A DNA stretch of 64,000 nt from Thalassotalea sp. HSM 43. GTDB lineage: Bacteria; Pseudomonadota; Gammaproteobacteria; Enterobacterales; Alteromonadaceae. The stretch spans positions 2,132,302-2,196,301 of the forward strand of contig NZ_CP038493.1 in NCBI RefSeq assembly GCF_004752005.1. Direction: 5' to 3'. The notes beneath the pieces are model-generated. The model ran no database searches. It was not told where the DNA came from and saw nothing but the letters and a program-made list of their open reading frames with translations. Positions within the stretch are counted from its first letter, which is position 1, and every line of letters starts with the position of its first letter. A program made the position numbers and the translations under genes. Of this stretch, positions 1-8,279 are shown piece by piece.

Positions 1-169
1 AACATTAATGTAATATATTCAGTCGATAAAATAAAGGCTATTGCGGTTAGGCGAACTGGCAAATGGCAACCAAGCATCAAAAGCGGCTGAGCAAGTGAAA
101 ATTCAACAACGGGATAGTGGCGTGGCTAGTGAAATAGGTAGTGAAATAGATAGTGAAATAGAAAATGGC

Positions 170-877
170 ATGGAAAGTAAAATCGCCTTAGTAACAGGCG
201 CTAATCGCGGTATTGGTTTAGCGATTGCAAGCAAGTTAGCAGCGCTTGGTATGACGGTGGTGATGACCGGCCGTGATCAACAAAAACTGCAGCAAGAAAC
301 ACGAAAATTGCAGGCGCAAGGATTGACGGTTGTCGCTAAAGTGCTTGATGTCACCGATGCTAAACAGTGTTCTGATTTGATCAGCGCTATTGCTGAGCAA
401 TATGGTCGCTTGGACGTGCTGATTAATAATGCCGGTATTGCCATTGATCAGTGGGTGCCCGGTTGTGAGGTGGCGATGGAGTTGGTAGAACAAACTATTG
501 CGACCAATGTCTATGGGCCATTGGCATTAACCCAGGCGGCGCTGACGGTGATGAAACGCCAACAACATGGTCGTATTGTTAATATATCCAGTCAATTGGC
601 CAGCTTTTCAGCCATGACCATGGGCATGACATTGGCCTATCGCATGTCAAAAACAGCATTAAATTCAATGACTAAGATTCTATCGATGGAATTGGGGGAA
701 TACCCGGACATAAAAATTAATGCCGTTGCCATGGCGTGGGTCAAAACCGATTTGGGCGGACCTGAGGCACCATTGTTGCCAAAGCAAGCTGCCGAAACAC
801 CGGTGTGGTTGGCCACCTTAGAACACGATGGCCCAACAGGGGAATTGTTTCAAGACAGCAAGCCTTTCGCTTGGTAA
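170..877 (+). CDS. SDR-family NAD(P)-dependent oxidoreductase
   Basis: Classical short-chain dehydrogenase, about 235 residues from the chosen ATG. The N-terminal dinucleotide site reads ALVTGANRGIG, followed by NNAG and the catalytic Ser with YRMSK (Tyr-x3-Lys). The family reduces or oxidises carbonyl/alcohol groups in the cytoplasm; the substrate is not visible. I chose ATG at 170 because the fold begins immediately after it. The frame stays open back to a TTG at 41, preceded by AAAGG, which would add a low-complexity leader with repeated SEI units (12-bp DNA repeats around 129-163), so a longer form is possible. It converges on the hydrolase gene at 956. It may belong with the reductases of the neighbouring operon, but nothing fixes this. 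Confidence 0.8.
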   Translation: MESKIALVTGANRGIGLAIASKLAALGMTVVMTGRDQQKLQQETRKLQAQGLTVVAKVLDVTDAKQCSDLISAIAEQYGRLDVLINNAGIAIDQWVPGCEVAMELVEQTIATNVYGPLALTQAALTVMKRQQHGRIVNISSQLASFSAMTMGMTLAYRMSKTALNSMTKILSMELGEYPDIKINAVAMAWVKTDLGGPEAPLLPKQAAETPVWLATLEHDGPTGELFQDSKPFAW

Positions 878-901
878 TCATCAATAGATGAGCGTAAAAA
901 A

Positions 902-927
902 GGGTCAGATGTTTGACAACCTGACCC
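902..927. terminator. Inverted repeat between convergent genes
   Basis: GGGTCAG (902-908) and CTGACCC (921-927) form a 7-bp stem with a 12-base loop. It follows a run of A at about 895-900, so on the minus strand the stem is followed by T residues and could terminate transcription in either direction. The CTGACCCC core also occurs in the 25-bp repeats near 13.5 kb, so it may be a remnant of the same small repeat. Confidence 0.5.
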
Positions 928-955
928 CAGTTAACGTGTTTGCGATAAGTGATAT

Positions 956-1702
956 TTAGAGCATAAATTGCAGGCTCAGTTCGACCACTTTTTGCTGTTG
1001 TTGCTGTCGAGTTAGCAAGCCTTGTTGTTCCGTCATCGCATCTTGATAATGAGCAAAATGCCAATGGTTGCCATTGCTGATTTCTTCATAAATGGCGCTG
1101 TTTGGCATCTTAGCTTTGTTCAGCGCAATCTTTTCGGGTGTGGTCTGCAAATCCTTTTCAGCACTGATACTAATAACCGGTAATTGCAAGCCGCTAATAT
1201 CACTTCCAGGATATGAAGCCCACAAGATCAAACCGGCAATACTTTGCTCCGCTGATTTGGCGTACTCTGCTGCAGCAACCCCACCTAATGAATGCCCGGC
1301 GACATACCAAGTTGAAATATCTGACCGCTGCTCGATAGCGATATTTGCTTTATCGATACCCAAAAACGCAGTGTTTAAAGGCATGGGCATTATTGCGACA
1401 TAAATTCCATGAGAAGCAAATTGTTGTGCAAGTGGTGCAAACGTTTCAGCTGTGGTTTTGCCGCCGGGGTAAACAATTAGACCTTTTGAGGCACCCTGTT
1501 TAGGGACAAACTCAATAAAGTCATGTTGATTAACTTCGACCTGATCGTTAGAAACCAGGGCGTCGGTTGTTTGTTGTTGTTGATAAGGAAATGGGATGCT
1601 CATCCAGGCGGCGGTTGAACCAACCACCACAACGAGCAACACCACCGTCCATTTAAGTATTTTTTTAATCACGGTTATACGGTTTACCGTTTCGTTCTTC
1701 AC
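956..1702 (-). CDS. Membrane-anchored alpha/beta hydrolase
   Basis: About 248 residues. A basic N-terminus is followed by one hydrophobic segment (about residues 14-34), so the protein is probably inner-membrane anchored with its catalytic domain outside the cytoplasm. The nucleophile elbow is GHSLGG (mid-protein), with a later Asp in SAEKDLQT and a His in GNHWHF that suit the catalytic triad. It is the last gene of the RCCR/SDR operon and its start overlaps the end of the upstream gene by 38 bases. The start is GTG at 1702, with no good ribosome site; a later GTG at 1672 is possible. The family cleaves esters or related bonds. In this context an ester of a chlorophyll-type molecule (phytyl or methyl ester) is an attractive but unproven substrate. 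Confidence 0.75.
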   Translation of the reverse strand: MKNETVNRITVIKKILKWTVVLLVVVVGSTAAWMSIPFPYQQQQTTDALVSNDQVEVNQHDFIEFVPKQGASKGLIVYPGGKTTAETFAPLAQQFASHGIYVAIMPMPLNTAFLGIDKANIAIEQRSDISTWYVAGHSLGGVAAAEYAKSAEQSIAGLILWASYPGSDISGLQLPVISISAEKDLQTTPEKIALNKAKMPNSAIYEEISNGNHWHFAHYQDAMTEQQGLLTRQQQQQKVVELSLQFML

Positions 1703-2507
1703 CGGCGAGAATGCGAATCAGTCGATCCGCTGCCTGTTTACCGACCAAACGCTCTGCGATCGGATTGGCAGGGTCAAGGTAGACAATTGAACGACGCTGA
1801 TCGTAATCTCGTTGGCGACGTTTTTGACATTGCATTTGATCATCATCTTGCTGCGCATTTTTAACTAATTCAAGCCAATGTTTCACTACCGCCCAAATTT
1901 TCTGTTTCGCGTTATTTTCAAAAAATGACAGAGGACCAACACCGGCAACGGCGCACGGACTTAGGCTGGCACGAATAAATGGCATCGCCGCATTGAATGG
2001 CTTAACACCATGTTCAAATAATTCATTTTGATGCGCCATAGCAACATCGTTAATGGCGTCATAATATTTTTCGACATGCTCAGGGTGAGTAACTAACTCA
2101 TAACGAGGCATCATATCGACGTAATAAAATGCCTCAGGTAAGGTACCAAATGCCATACCCAAATGTGGCACATCGGTATTACCTTTCATCCAAAAGGTTA
2201 AATGTATGTTGGTAAAGGTATTTTGTGGTTGACCGATGTCTGAATGAATCACCCAATCGACCGGGTTATCGTTGTCGCCGGTAAAATTGCGCATTCGACC
2301 TAGGTGGTTGCCTTGCAAATCATTAAAATTATGAATGTCCTGGCAGCCCAAGTCTTCGCTAAAATTGAGCTCAGTTGATATGTATTGCCAGATTTCATCT
2401 CTTAAGGCCAAGACCTGATTGTAGGTCTCTGAGGTGTCCATTTTGTGACCGCTATCTATATGGCGGGCAAACTCTTCTGTGACAAATGGTTTTTGTTGGG
2501 CAGACAT
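1665..2507 (-). CDS. Red chlorophyll catabolite reductase-like protein (copy A)
   Basis: 280 residues, soluble, no signal peptide. It is a diverged homologue of the copy at 3855-4676: both share DVPHL-x3-FGT, an aromatic run plus a charged P-R motif (MMPRYEL here), a YY pair, and a C-terminal R-x-R-R-x-DY...D-P segment followed by a helix. These follow the order seen in plant RCCR, a bilin-reductase-fold enzyme that reduces a methine double bond of the linear tetrapyrrole made from pheophorbide a, using ferredoxin. This copy is more diverged than copy B: the P-R-K-[DN]-L motif is MPRYEL. The next gene upstream (MFS) stops at 2507 in a TAATG overlap with this start, so the two are translationally coupled. 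The exact substrate is unknown. Confidence 0.7.
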   Translation of the reverse strand: MSAQQKPFVTEEFARHIDSGHKMDTSETYNQVLALRDEIWQYISTELNFSEDLGCQDIHNFNDLQGNHLGRMRNFTGDNDNPVDWVIHSDIGQPQNTFTNIHLTFWMKGNTDVPHLGMAFGTLPEAFYYVDMMPRYELVTHPEHVEKYYDAINDVAMAHQNELFEHGVKPFNAAMPFIRASLSPCAVAGVGPLSFFENNAKQKIWAVVKHWLELVKNAQQDDDQMQCQKRRQRDYDQRRSIVYLDPANPIAERLVGKQAADRLIRILAGEERNGKPYNRD

Positions 2508-3841
2508 TACGACTCTCCTTGGGAAATTAATTCTTGTTGACTGGCTAGCGAGGAGGATGTGTCATCATTCGACGCAGGGTTCACTTTCCAGCTCCATAAA
2601 AAGACAATGAAATTGAATAGGCCAAACACCACAAACGGTGTCGACGGACCATATTCAGCAAATAAGGCACCACCACCTGCGGTTGCGAATAAAATGCCAA
2701 CCGCACCGGCAACGCCGAAAAATCCTATAACCGCACCGCGGCGCTTCGCAGGTGCACTCTCGCCGACCAATGCTTGAGACGAGACAAAGGCACTGATCTC
2801 AGCAATACCCATAACCAGTAATAAACCGAGTACCCACGACTGGGTTGGATCGCTCACAAAAAACATCGCACAGTAAATAACCGCGGCTAAGCCAGACGCA
2901 CATGTTACTGCGCGAACACGCGATATTTTGTCACTTACCCAGCCCATTAATAACGAGCCGATAAGCGCGCCGAGCACCACCATCATAATTGCCGGTACCG
3001 CTAAGGTGTTCATTGCTTCACTTGCACTTAAGTTCATATTAGCGGTGCCAAATTGCACTAACCACAAGCCCATAAAGGCACCGGTTACCGCAAGATCGCC
3101 GCGAGAGATAAACGCAGCGCCATAACTTAATGCCACTTTTGGCGCTTTCGCTTCTGCTGCACCAAGTTTTAATTGTTTTGATAGGCTTTCATTACTGGCA
3201 CGAACGACGGTGCCGGCCACTTTCGATAATCCGAAGAACACGACGATGGCACCGATAACGCCCATACAACCGGCGATGGCGAAAGTCGCTTGTTGGGCAG
3301 CAGCTTCGCTGTAACCCGATTGCACAAAGGTATTGGGTAACGTCGCGAGAATGGGGGGTATAAAAGCGCCAAAGGTTGCTACCACACCTTGCAAGCCATT
3401 GGCCTTACCTCGACTTTCATTGTTGGCGTAGTCTGCAATAACGGTGACCATCATGCCCACCATGGCACCGCTACCAAAGGCAACGATAACGCGATAGACA
3501 ATCAATTCTGTAATCGAGGTGGAAGTGCCATATAGCGCAAAGCCAATGGCAGTGGTTAACAAACCAAAGGTATATACATAACGGCGACCAATGCGATCAG
3601 CAAAGACACCATAAATGGCCAGCATAATGATAAAAATCACTTCTTGCAGGGCACCAAGCATGCCGGTGATTTGCGCCTGTGATTTATAATCAATGCCAAT
3701 AACTTGCAACAACCCAGGTTGCAAGATTGACATCGCTCCAGCGTATCCGGAGGAAATCAGCACGGCTATAAAATAAGCAATTAGGTGATGACGTTTTACG
3801 CCATCGGCCAAATTTACCCCTAAAAAGCGAATGCCAGCCAT
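2507..3841 (-). CDS. MFS transporter
   Basis: 444 residues with about 12 hydrophobic helices and the MFS loop motif ADRIGRRYVY after helix 2 (about residues 80-90). The second half carries the matching GWVSDKISRVRA. Major facilitator proteins move small solutes across the inner membrane using ion gradients. It sits between the two RCCR-like genes, coupled to copy A by a TAATG overlap and 13 bases from copy B, so it most likely imports or exports the compound those enzymes handle. Subfamily cannot be fixed; it resembles metabolite:H+ symporters more than drug pumps. Confidence 0.85.
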   Translation of the reverse strand: MAGIRFLGVNLADGVKRHHLIAYFIAVLISSGYAGAMSILQPGLLQVIGIDYKSQAQITGMLGALQEVIFIIMLAIYGVFADRIGRRYVYTFGLLTTAIGFALYGTSTSITELIVYRVIVAFGSGAMVGMMVTVIADYANNESRGKANGLQGVVATFGAFIPPILATLPNTFVQSGYSEAAAQQATFAIAGCMGVIGAIVVFFGLSKVAGTVVRASNESLSKQLKLGAAEAKAPKVALSYGAAFISRGDLAVTGAFMGLWLVQFGTANMNLSASEAMNTLAVPAIMMVVLGALIGSLLMGWVSDKISRVRAVTCASGLAAVIYCAMFFVSDPTQSWVLGLLLVMGIAEISAFVSSQALVGESAPAKRRGAVIGFFGVAGAVGILFATAGGGALFAEYGPSTPFVVFGLFNFIVFLWSWKVNPASNDDTSSSLASQQELISQGES

Positions 3842-3854
3842 AAACTTACCTCAA

Positions 3855-4676
3855 TCAGTATTTCTTGTTGGCCAGCATTTGCTGACGGCCCATGCGCAGT
3901 TCAATCATGTTGTCTACTTCATCGGCACCAAACACATTCGCGGCCAACTTATTCATTGGATCGCGGGCGTAGCCCATTTCGCGAATAATATGGTCATTAC
4001 GTTGCAGCTCGGCACGCTCATTTTCAGGCACCGGTTCGGCGTTATCTAGCCAAGCCAGCCAGCGGTCAACCATTTCGTGCAGATACGCTTCTAAAATATC
4101 GATGTTGTCGTGATTTAACTCGCCCATTAAGCTTTGCGTTGCTGGATTAACTAGGGCACGCATGTATGGACCGTGACTTACCGACCAGTGAAAGTTCTCG
4201 TTAGAACGCAATTTCATATACCAGTCATTAACGTCACCACCATAGTATTTATCGAGATAATCGACGTTGGTTAGTAGGTTTTTACGTGGTGTGTAATCGC
4301 AGTAACAAAACAAGTGCGGCACCGTACCAAAGACAATCACTAAGTGCGGCACATCGGTTTCTTGACCGAGAAAAGCGGTGGTATTCATGTCGAGAATCGA
4401 CGCCTTGCGGTTACCGATCCATGAGTTCACCAACCATTCGACGCCCTCGCCAGACCATGCCTTGTAGGAACCTTCAAACTCGCCATTAGGTGAGGTGTAG
4501 TACTCGCGGTCAAAGGTACTTGGATGCTGTTCGATATCGGCAAAGCGCTTGGCTATTTTTGCTTTGAGTTCGCTCAAGATGCCCCAACAACGCTCCCAGT
4601 ATTTACTGACATCGACATTAGGATTTTCCGCTAAAAACTCATCTAAGGTTTTGGTTTCTTTATTAGCTGTTGTCAT
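3855..4676 (-). CDS. Red chlorophyll catabolite reductase-like protein (copy B)
   Basis: 273 residues, soluble. Read against plant RCCR it matches in order: a SWI motif about 90 residues in, a block ending AFLG, DVPHLVIVFGT, DYTPRKNL (plant DLPHRKDL), NVDYLDKYYGG (plant NPDYLKEYY), GPYMRALVNPATQSL (plant PSLFVRSAFSPTASML), and a C-terminal ELQRND...FG helix. This collinearity over most of the length makes membership of the RCC reductase family (relatives of ferredoxin-dependent bilin reductases) likely. The plant enzyme reduces the C20/C1 bond of red chlorophyll catabolite. The bacterial substrate could be a chlorophyll-derived or other linear tetrapyrrole. No ferredoxin gene is in the window. 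It lies 9 bases after the NYC1-like SDR. Confidence 0.78.
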   Translation of the reverse strand: MTTANKETKTLDEFLAENPNVDVSKYWERCWGILSELKAKIAKRFADIEQHPSTFDREYYTSPNGEFEGSYKAWSGEGVEWLVNSWIGNRKASILDMNTTAFLGQETDVPHLVIVFGTVPHLFCYCDYTPRKNLLTNVDYLDKYYGGDVNDWYMKLRSNENFHWSVSHGPYMRALVNPATQSLMGELNHDNIDILEAYLHEMVDRWLAWLDNAEPVPENERAELQRNDHIIREMGYARDPMNKLAANVFGADEVDNMIELRMGRQQMLANKKY

Positions 4677-4685
4677 TGATATGTC

Positions 4686-5483
4686 CTATAAACCAAACTC
4701 GGCGAATTTATCTTTTGGCTTTTTCAGCAAAGAGCCAAGTAAACGCAGAGTCATTTTTCGAGGGTTTAACCAGGCAATTTTTTTGCCGGTTTTATTAAAG
4801 TTAAGAATGTTAGTCACTAAAAACGGCGCCACCGTTTCCACTTTGTCACACAACACATTGGCGAACTTACGGCGCTTTTGGAAGTTATCCCAATCGGCTT
4901 TTGCCTCGCGAATAACCCCTTCGGTGATGATCATGCCTGGTCGTATTTTGCCAACCAAAATGTGATCATCTTTCAGCTCTTTGCTAAGCGCATTGGTAAA
5001 GTAGTCGAGACCTCGTTTGGTGGTGCCATATATGCCCATACCGGGGAAGTACTCGCCATCTGAACCACCGCCCAGCATATTGAAAATCTTGCCGCCACCT
5101 TGTTGCTTCATGCCGTTAGCAACCACTTTGCAGCAGTTGATGGTGCCTAACATATTGGTGGTCACCATGGTGTTAACTTCATCATCTGGTGTGTCGAGAA
5201 TAGACCAAACAGTGCGCGCTAAACCGGCATTGTTTATCCAAATATCAACCGCGCCAAAGCGGTCTGTTGCGGCTTGCCATAGCTGCTCTACCTGAGCTTT
5301 GTCTGTGGTGTCGCAGGCAACAGCGATGACTTTGTCACTACCCTTGCCGATATCGTTGGCGCATTGGTTTGCGTCATCTTGGTTGCGGCCAGAAACGACC
5401 ACTTGGTGGCCTTGATTGAAAAACTCTTGAGCTAAGCCTTTGCCAATACCTTTGGTTGAACCGGTAATTACTATTGTTGCCAT
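4686..5483 (-). CDS. SDR resembling chlorophyll b reductase (NYC1/NOL-like)
   Basis: About 265 residues. Cofactor motif VITGSTKGIG, an ACD turn, IWINNAG, an unusual IFNMLGGGSDG block in place of the plain Ser motif, YGTTKRGLDYF with the catalytic Tyr-x3-Lys, then RPGM and T. Plant chlorophyll b reductases NYC1/NOL share GSTKGLG, ACD, IWINNAG, IFNMDGAGS, YGSTK and a C-terminal [CD]..ETVA..LV plus GK..[NA][YW]L.P segment, all with counterparts here. The plant enzyme reduces the 7-formyl group of chlorophyll b as the first step of its breakdown. The start is ATG 5483, after AAGGA; a TTG six bases earlier is less likely. Its place beside two RCCR-like genes is the strongest support for tetrapyrrole chemistry. 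Other carbonyl substrates remain possible. Confidence 0.72.
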   Translation of the reverse strand: MATIVITGSTKGIGKGLAQEFFNQGHQVVVSGRNQDDANQCANDIGKGSDKVIAVACDTTDKAQVEQLWQAATDRFGAVDIWINNAGLARTVWSILDTPDDEVNTMVTTNMLGTINCCKVVANGMKQQGGGKIFNMLGGGSDGEYFPGMGIYGTTKRGLDYFTNALSKELKDDHILVGKIRPGMIITEGVIREAKADWDNFQKRRKFANVLCDKVETVAPFLVTNILNFNKTGKKIAWLNPRKMTLRLLGSLLKKPKDKFAEFGL

Positions 5484-5514
5484 AATCAATTCCTTAGCGA
5501 CTGCTCATTGGTTG

Positions 5515-6390
5515 TTAGGCGCTGGCTTGTTGCTGATTGTTTTCAACAACGTCTCGATTAGGGTCTTGATGCTTGACGGTATAACCCGTGGCGTAAATCT
5601 TATCGGCGCTGATCTTACGATTCGGCGCTTTGATCTGATTTAAAAACTCGAGGCGAGTCCAACCATTGGCGTCGCAAATCGCATCAAATACTTGTTGGTT
5701 GGTATAAGGAACATGGGCATTATCACAAACGTTGAAGATGCCGGTGAGCTGGTTGTCGATGACATGACATACAGCATCAACCACATCATTGAAATGAATC
5801 GCGTAAAGTGGGGCGTCGGCACCAAAAATGGCTTTGCCACCAAAATATTCAATCGCCATATTCACCCGCTGAGCAAAGTCTAAATCGCCAGGGGCGCCAT
5901 ACATATCAGGGAAGCGCAACACACAACCAGCATCCGCTGACAACACTTGTTGCTCGGCTTTTTGATAGTATTTAGAGCTGGGTTCTTGGTGATTTGACGT
6001 TGGCGTGGTTTCAGAAATTGGCGCTGAATCGTCGCCACCATCGCCATAGACAGAAAAACTCGACAGGAATATGACTCTAGGGCATGCCTGTGCAGCGCTT
6101 TGACAGCTTAATTCTAATGCTTGATGGTAATGAGTTTCACGTTCTTCTATGGTTCGCGTTTTGCGCACATTCGGAGCTACGGTAGCAACAATTAAATCAC
6201 AACCTTGCGCTGCAGCGATGACTTTGTCGGTCTCTTCGCCTTTTAATACATGAACTTCGTCGACCAAGGTTTCAAGCTCAGCGACTTTTTCTGGCGTGGT
6301 TGTGGTGCCAACAATGGTCACACCTTTTTGTTTTAACTTTTGTGCGACGGCTTTGCCAACATGACCAAGCCCTAAAATTAATACTTTCAT
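5515..6390 (-). CDS. NAD-dependent epimerase/dehydratase-like protein
   Basis: About 291 residues, extended-SDR/NmrA type. The N-terminal Rossmann motif is LILGLGHVGKAVA, with FLSSFSVYG in the middle and a C-terminal substrate region. The usual catalytic Tyr-x3-Lys is shifted: the local sequence is SKYYQKAEQ, with Lys at the usual Tyr position, so activity may be altered. It is the first gene of the RCCR/SDR operon. The start is ATG 6390; a TTG at 6399 is in frame. The downstream SDR starts 31 bases after its stop. Its role could be reduction of a vinyl or carbonyl group, but this is not shown. Confidence 0.7.
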   Translation of the reverse strand: MKVLILGLGHVGKAVAQKLKQKGVTIVGTTTTPEKVAELETLVDEVHVLKGEETDKVIAAAQGCDLIVATVAPNVRKTRTIEERETHYHQALELSCQSAAQACPRVIFLSSFSVYGDGGDDSAPISETTPTSNHQEPSSKYYQKAEQQVLSADAGCVLRFPDMYGAPGDLDFAQRVNMAIEYFGGKAIFGADAPLYAIHFNDVVDAVCHVIDNQLTGIFNVCDNAHVPYTNQQVFDAICDANGWTRLEFLNQIKAPNRKISADKIYATGYTVKHQDPNRDVVENNQQQASA

Positions 6391-6441
6391 TTTGCTCAAA
6401 CTTTGTTTTAAGATGACTTAATAAGACCTAATGTATTAACA

Positions 6442-6470
6442 TTATAACAATGTGTCAAACTTTGTTATAA
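6442..6470. promoter_or_regulatory. Perfect inverted repeat in divergent promoter
   Basis: TTATAACAA (6442-6450) and TTGTTATAA (6462-6470) are exact reverse complements separated by 11 bases. They lie between the divergent RCCR/SDR operon (start 6390) and the nitrilase operon (start 6528). Half-site centres are 20 bp apart, two helical turns, as expected for a dimeric repressor or activator. No regulator gene is adjacent. Confidence 0.6.
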
Positions 6471-6527
6471 ACATATGTCATTTAATTGACTGATTAAATC
6501 TCATAATTTAAATCTTTGGAGCAGAAT

Positions 6528-8279
6528 ATGCGCGTTGCGGCGTTGCAATTTGCCAGCACTTTGGACGTCGAAGACAATCTTCAAACATGCTTGCAAATGA
6601 TAGATAAGGCAGCTGTATGCCAACCTGATTTGATGGTGTTACCAGAATTTTGTAATGCCTTGTCTTGGTATCAAGACCAAGCGCATGCCTGGCAATTAGC
6701 GCTAGATATCGATGGTGAGTTCTTACAAAGCATTGCCAAAAAAGCAGCACAATATAACAGCTTTATTGTCATCAATGTCAGTTTACGGCGCCAGCATCCT
6801 GACATTACCGTAACCTCAGTCATGTTCGATAAAAATGGCCAAATACTGGCGACCGCTGATAAACAAACCCTTATGGGGCACGAAAACACCTTCTTTAAAC
6901 GAGCCGATCAGCTTTCGCCTATTGTGGTCAGTGAGTACGGTAATTTGGCGATGTTTCCTTGTCGAGATGGAGTAACCTGTGAAACCCCAAGAGGTTTAGC
7001 CATTCGCGGTGCACAGCTATTTTGTGATTCATTAAATTCCTTTGCTCTCGATGAGGCGGCGTTGCATGTCCCTGCACGAGCCGTTGAAAATGGCGTGTAT
7101 TTGGTCGCGGCAAACAAAACTGGTGCGTTAATTCCTGAGCAAATTCTTGAAGAAGTAGCACATGCGACAAACATTCCTAAACAATACTTGTATGGTGCAG
7201 GGGAAAGTCAGATAGTTGCACCTGATGGCCGTGTCCTCGCCAAAGCGCCATACAACGAGCCGGGTTTTATTTACGCTGACGTCGATTTGCATTCAGCCCG
7301 CAGTATGCAGCGCGCCGACAAAAGTCAGGTGTTTAATAATCGTCGACCTGAGTTGTATCAAGATATCGCCAAACCAGCCTTGGCCGAATATTGCCAAGGC
7401 GGAGATAAACAAGTCAGTGTTGGGTTACTGCAAGTTGACGACAAGACAATCGATCCTCTGCTCGGCATCAGTCAGCTAAAGCGTCGTATTCGTGACCTTA
7501 ATGAGCAGTTGATCGTATTGCCTGAGCTGTGCTTTTTAAAACAAGCCTACGCTGCGGGCGCAAATGACTTAGCAACCGCAGGCAAACTCAGTGATGTATT
7601 GGTTCGCGAAATTGCCGCAAGCTTAAAACCGGAGCAATATTTAGTGACATCCATTGTCCACTTCAAGCAACACAAAGCGGTGTTAATTGATGATTCGGGC
7701 ATACGTTTTAGCCAAAGACAATTACATCACTGCAATCGCTTGGCATGGAGTGAGTTGGCCGATGAGTTAAAGATATGTCGGCTGCCATGGGGAAATGTCG
7801 CGTTATTGACTGGAGATGATGTTTGTTACCCTGAATTAGCCAAAGTCGCGGCGCTAAAAGGCGCCCATGCTATTGTTTGCCCAATCGACATTCAACAAGC
7901 CTGGGAAGCGGATTACGGCTTGCTCAGTCGTTCCGCCGAAAATCGTATCAATGTGATAGCCTGTTCCCGTGATAACCAGCTGCAATCACAAACCTCAAGA
8001 CATACCGTTGCCGGACTTATTGCTGCCTTACCGTATGACTTTACCTTAATGAGTACGTGGCAGAAGCGTCAGTTTGATGGTCATATTAATTACCCTATTG
8101 TCACCCGTCAAAACAGCGAGTTGACCAGCGGTTTTATCTACCCTAATGCGGCCACCAACAAGCTAATGTCAGCGGATACCGACCTACTTAGTCAGCGACC
8201 TTGGCAACTCAGCGACACCTTAATGAAAAAGGCAGAATCGCTGCCCAAGGTCAAGGAGGCATCACTATGCGAGCAGTAA
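6528..8279 (+). CDS. Tandem nitrilase-superfamily hydrolase
   Basis: About 583 residues with two carbon-nitrogen hydrolase domains. Domain 1 (about 1-270) has the catalytic set: Glu in LPEFCN, Lys in ADKQTL and Cys in FPCRDG, placed ten residues before the R-x-LA-x2-GA helix. Domain 2 (about 290-560) repeats the fold (VLPELCF; DDVCYPELAKVAALKGA), but the position matching the nucleophile is Gly (LLTGDDV), so it is probably inactive. The family hydrolyses nitriles or amides in the cytoplasm. I start at ATG 6528, six bases after GGAG; a TTG 12 bases earlier is in frame but overlaps the ribosome site. It is the first gene of a plus-strand operon with the VOC and unknown genes. Confidence 0.85.
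   Translation: MRVAALQFASTLDVEDNLQTCLQMIDKAAVCQPDLMVLPEFCNALSWYQDQAHAWQLALDIDGEFLQSIAKKAAQYNSFIVINVSLRRQHPDITVTSVMFDKNGQILATADKQTLMGHENTFFKRADQLSPIVVSEYGNLAMFPCRDGVTCETPRGLAIRGAQLFCDSLNSFALDEAALHVPARAVENGVYLVAANKTGALIPEQILEEVAHATNIPKQYLYGAGESQIVAPDGRVLAKAPYNEPGFIYADVDLHSARSMQRADKSQVFNNRRPELYQDIAKPALAEYCQGGDKQVSVGLLQVDDKTIDPLLGISQLKRRIRDLNEQLIVLPELCFLKQAYAAGANDLATAGKLSDVLVREIAASLKPEQYLVTSIVHFKQHKAVLIDDSGIRFSQRQLHHCNRLAWSELADELKICRLPWGNVALLTGDDVCYPELAKVAALKGAHAIVCPIDIQQAWEADYGLLSRSAENRINVIACSRDNQLQSQTSRHTVAGLIAALPYDFTLMSTWQKRQFDGHINYPIVTRQNSELTSGFIYPNAATNKLMSADTDLLSQRPWQLSDTLMKKAESLPKVKEASLCEQ

Noticed and set aside
41-169. TTG start at 41 for the first SDR
   Set aside because: It would add a low-complexity leader before the cofactor-binding fold; kept only as an alternative although an AAAGG site precedes it.
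236-493. Antisense open frames across the window (for example 236-493 minus, 17513-17995 plus, 38582-39004 plus)
   Set aside because: They lie opposite strong genes with clear domain matches, have no ribosome sites and no family resemblance.
4686-5483. Reading the SDR as an ordinary 3-oxoacyl-ACP reductase
   Set aside because: The IFNMLGGGS block and the C-terminal ETVA and GK-x-IAWLNP segments do not fit FabG-type enzymes and fit NYC1/NOL better.
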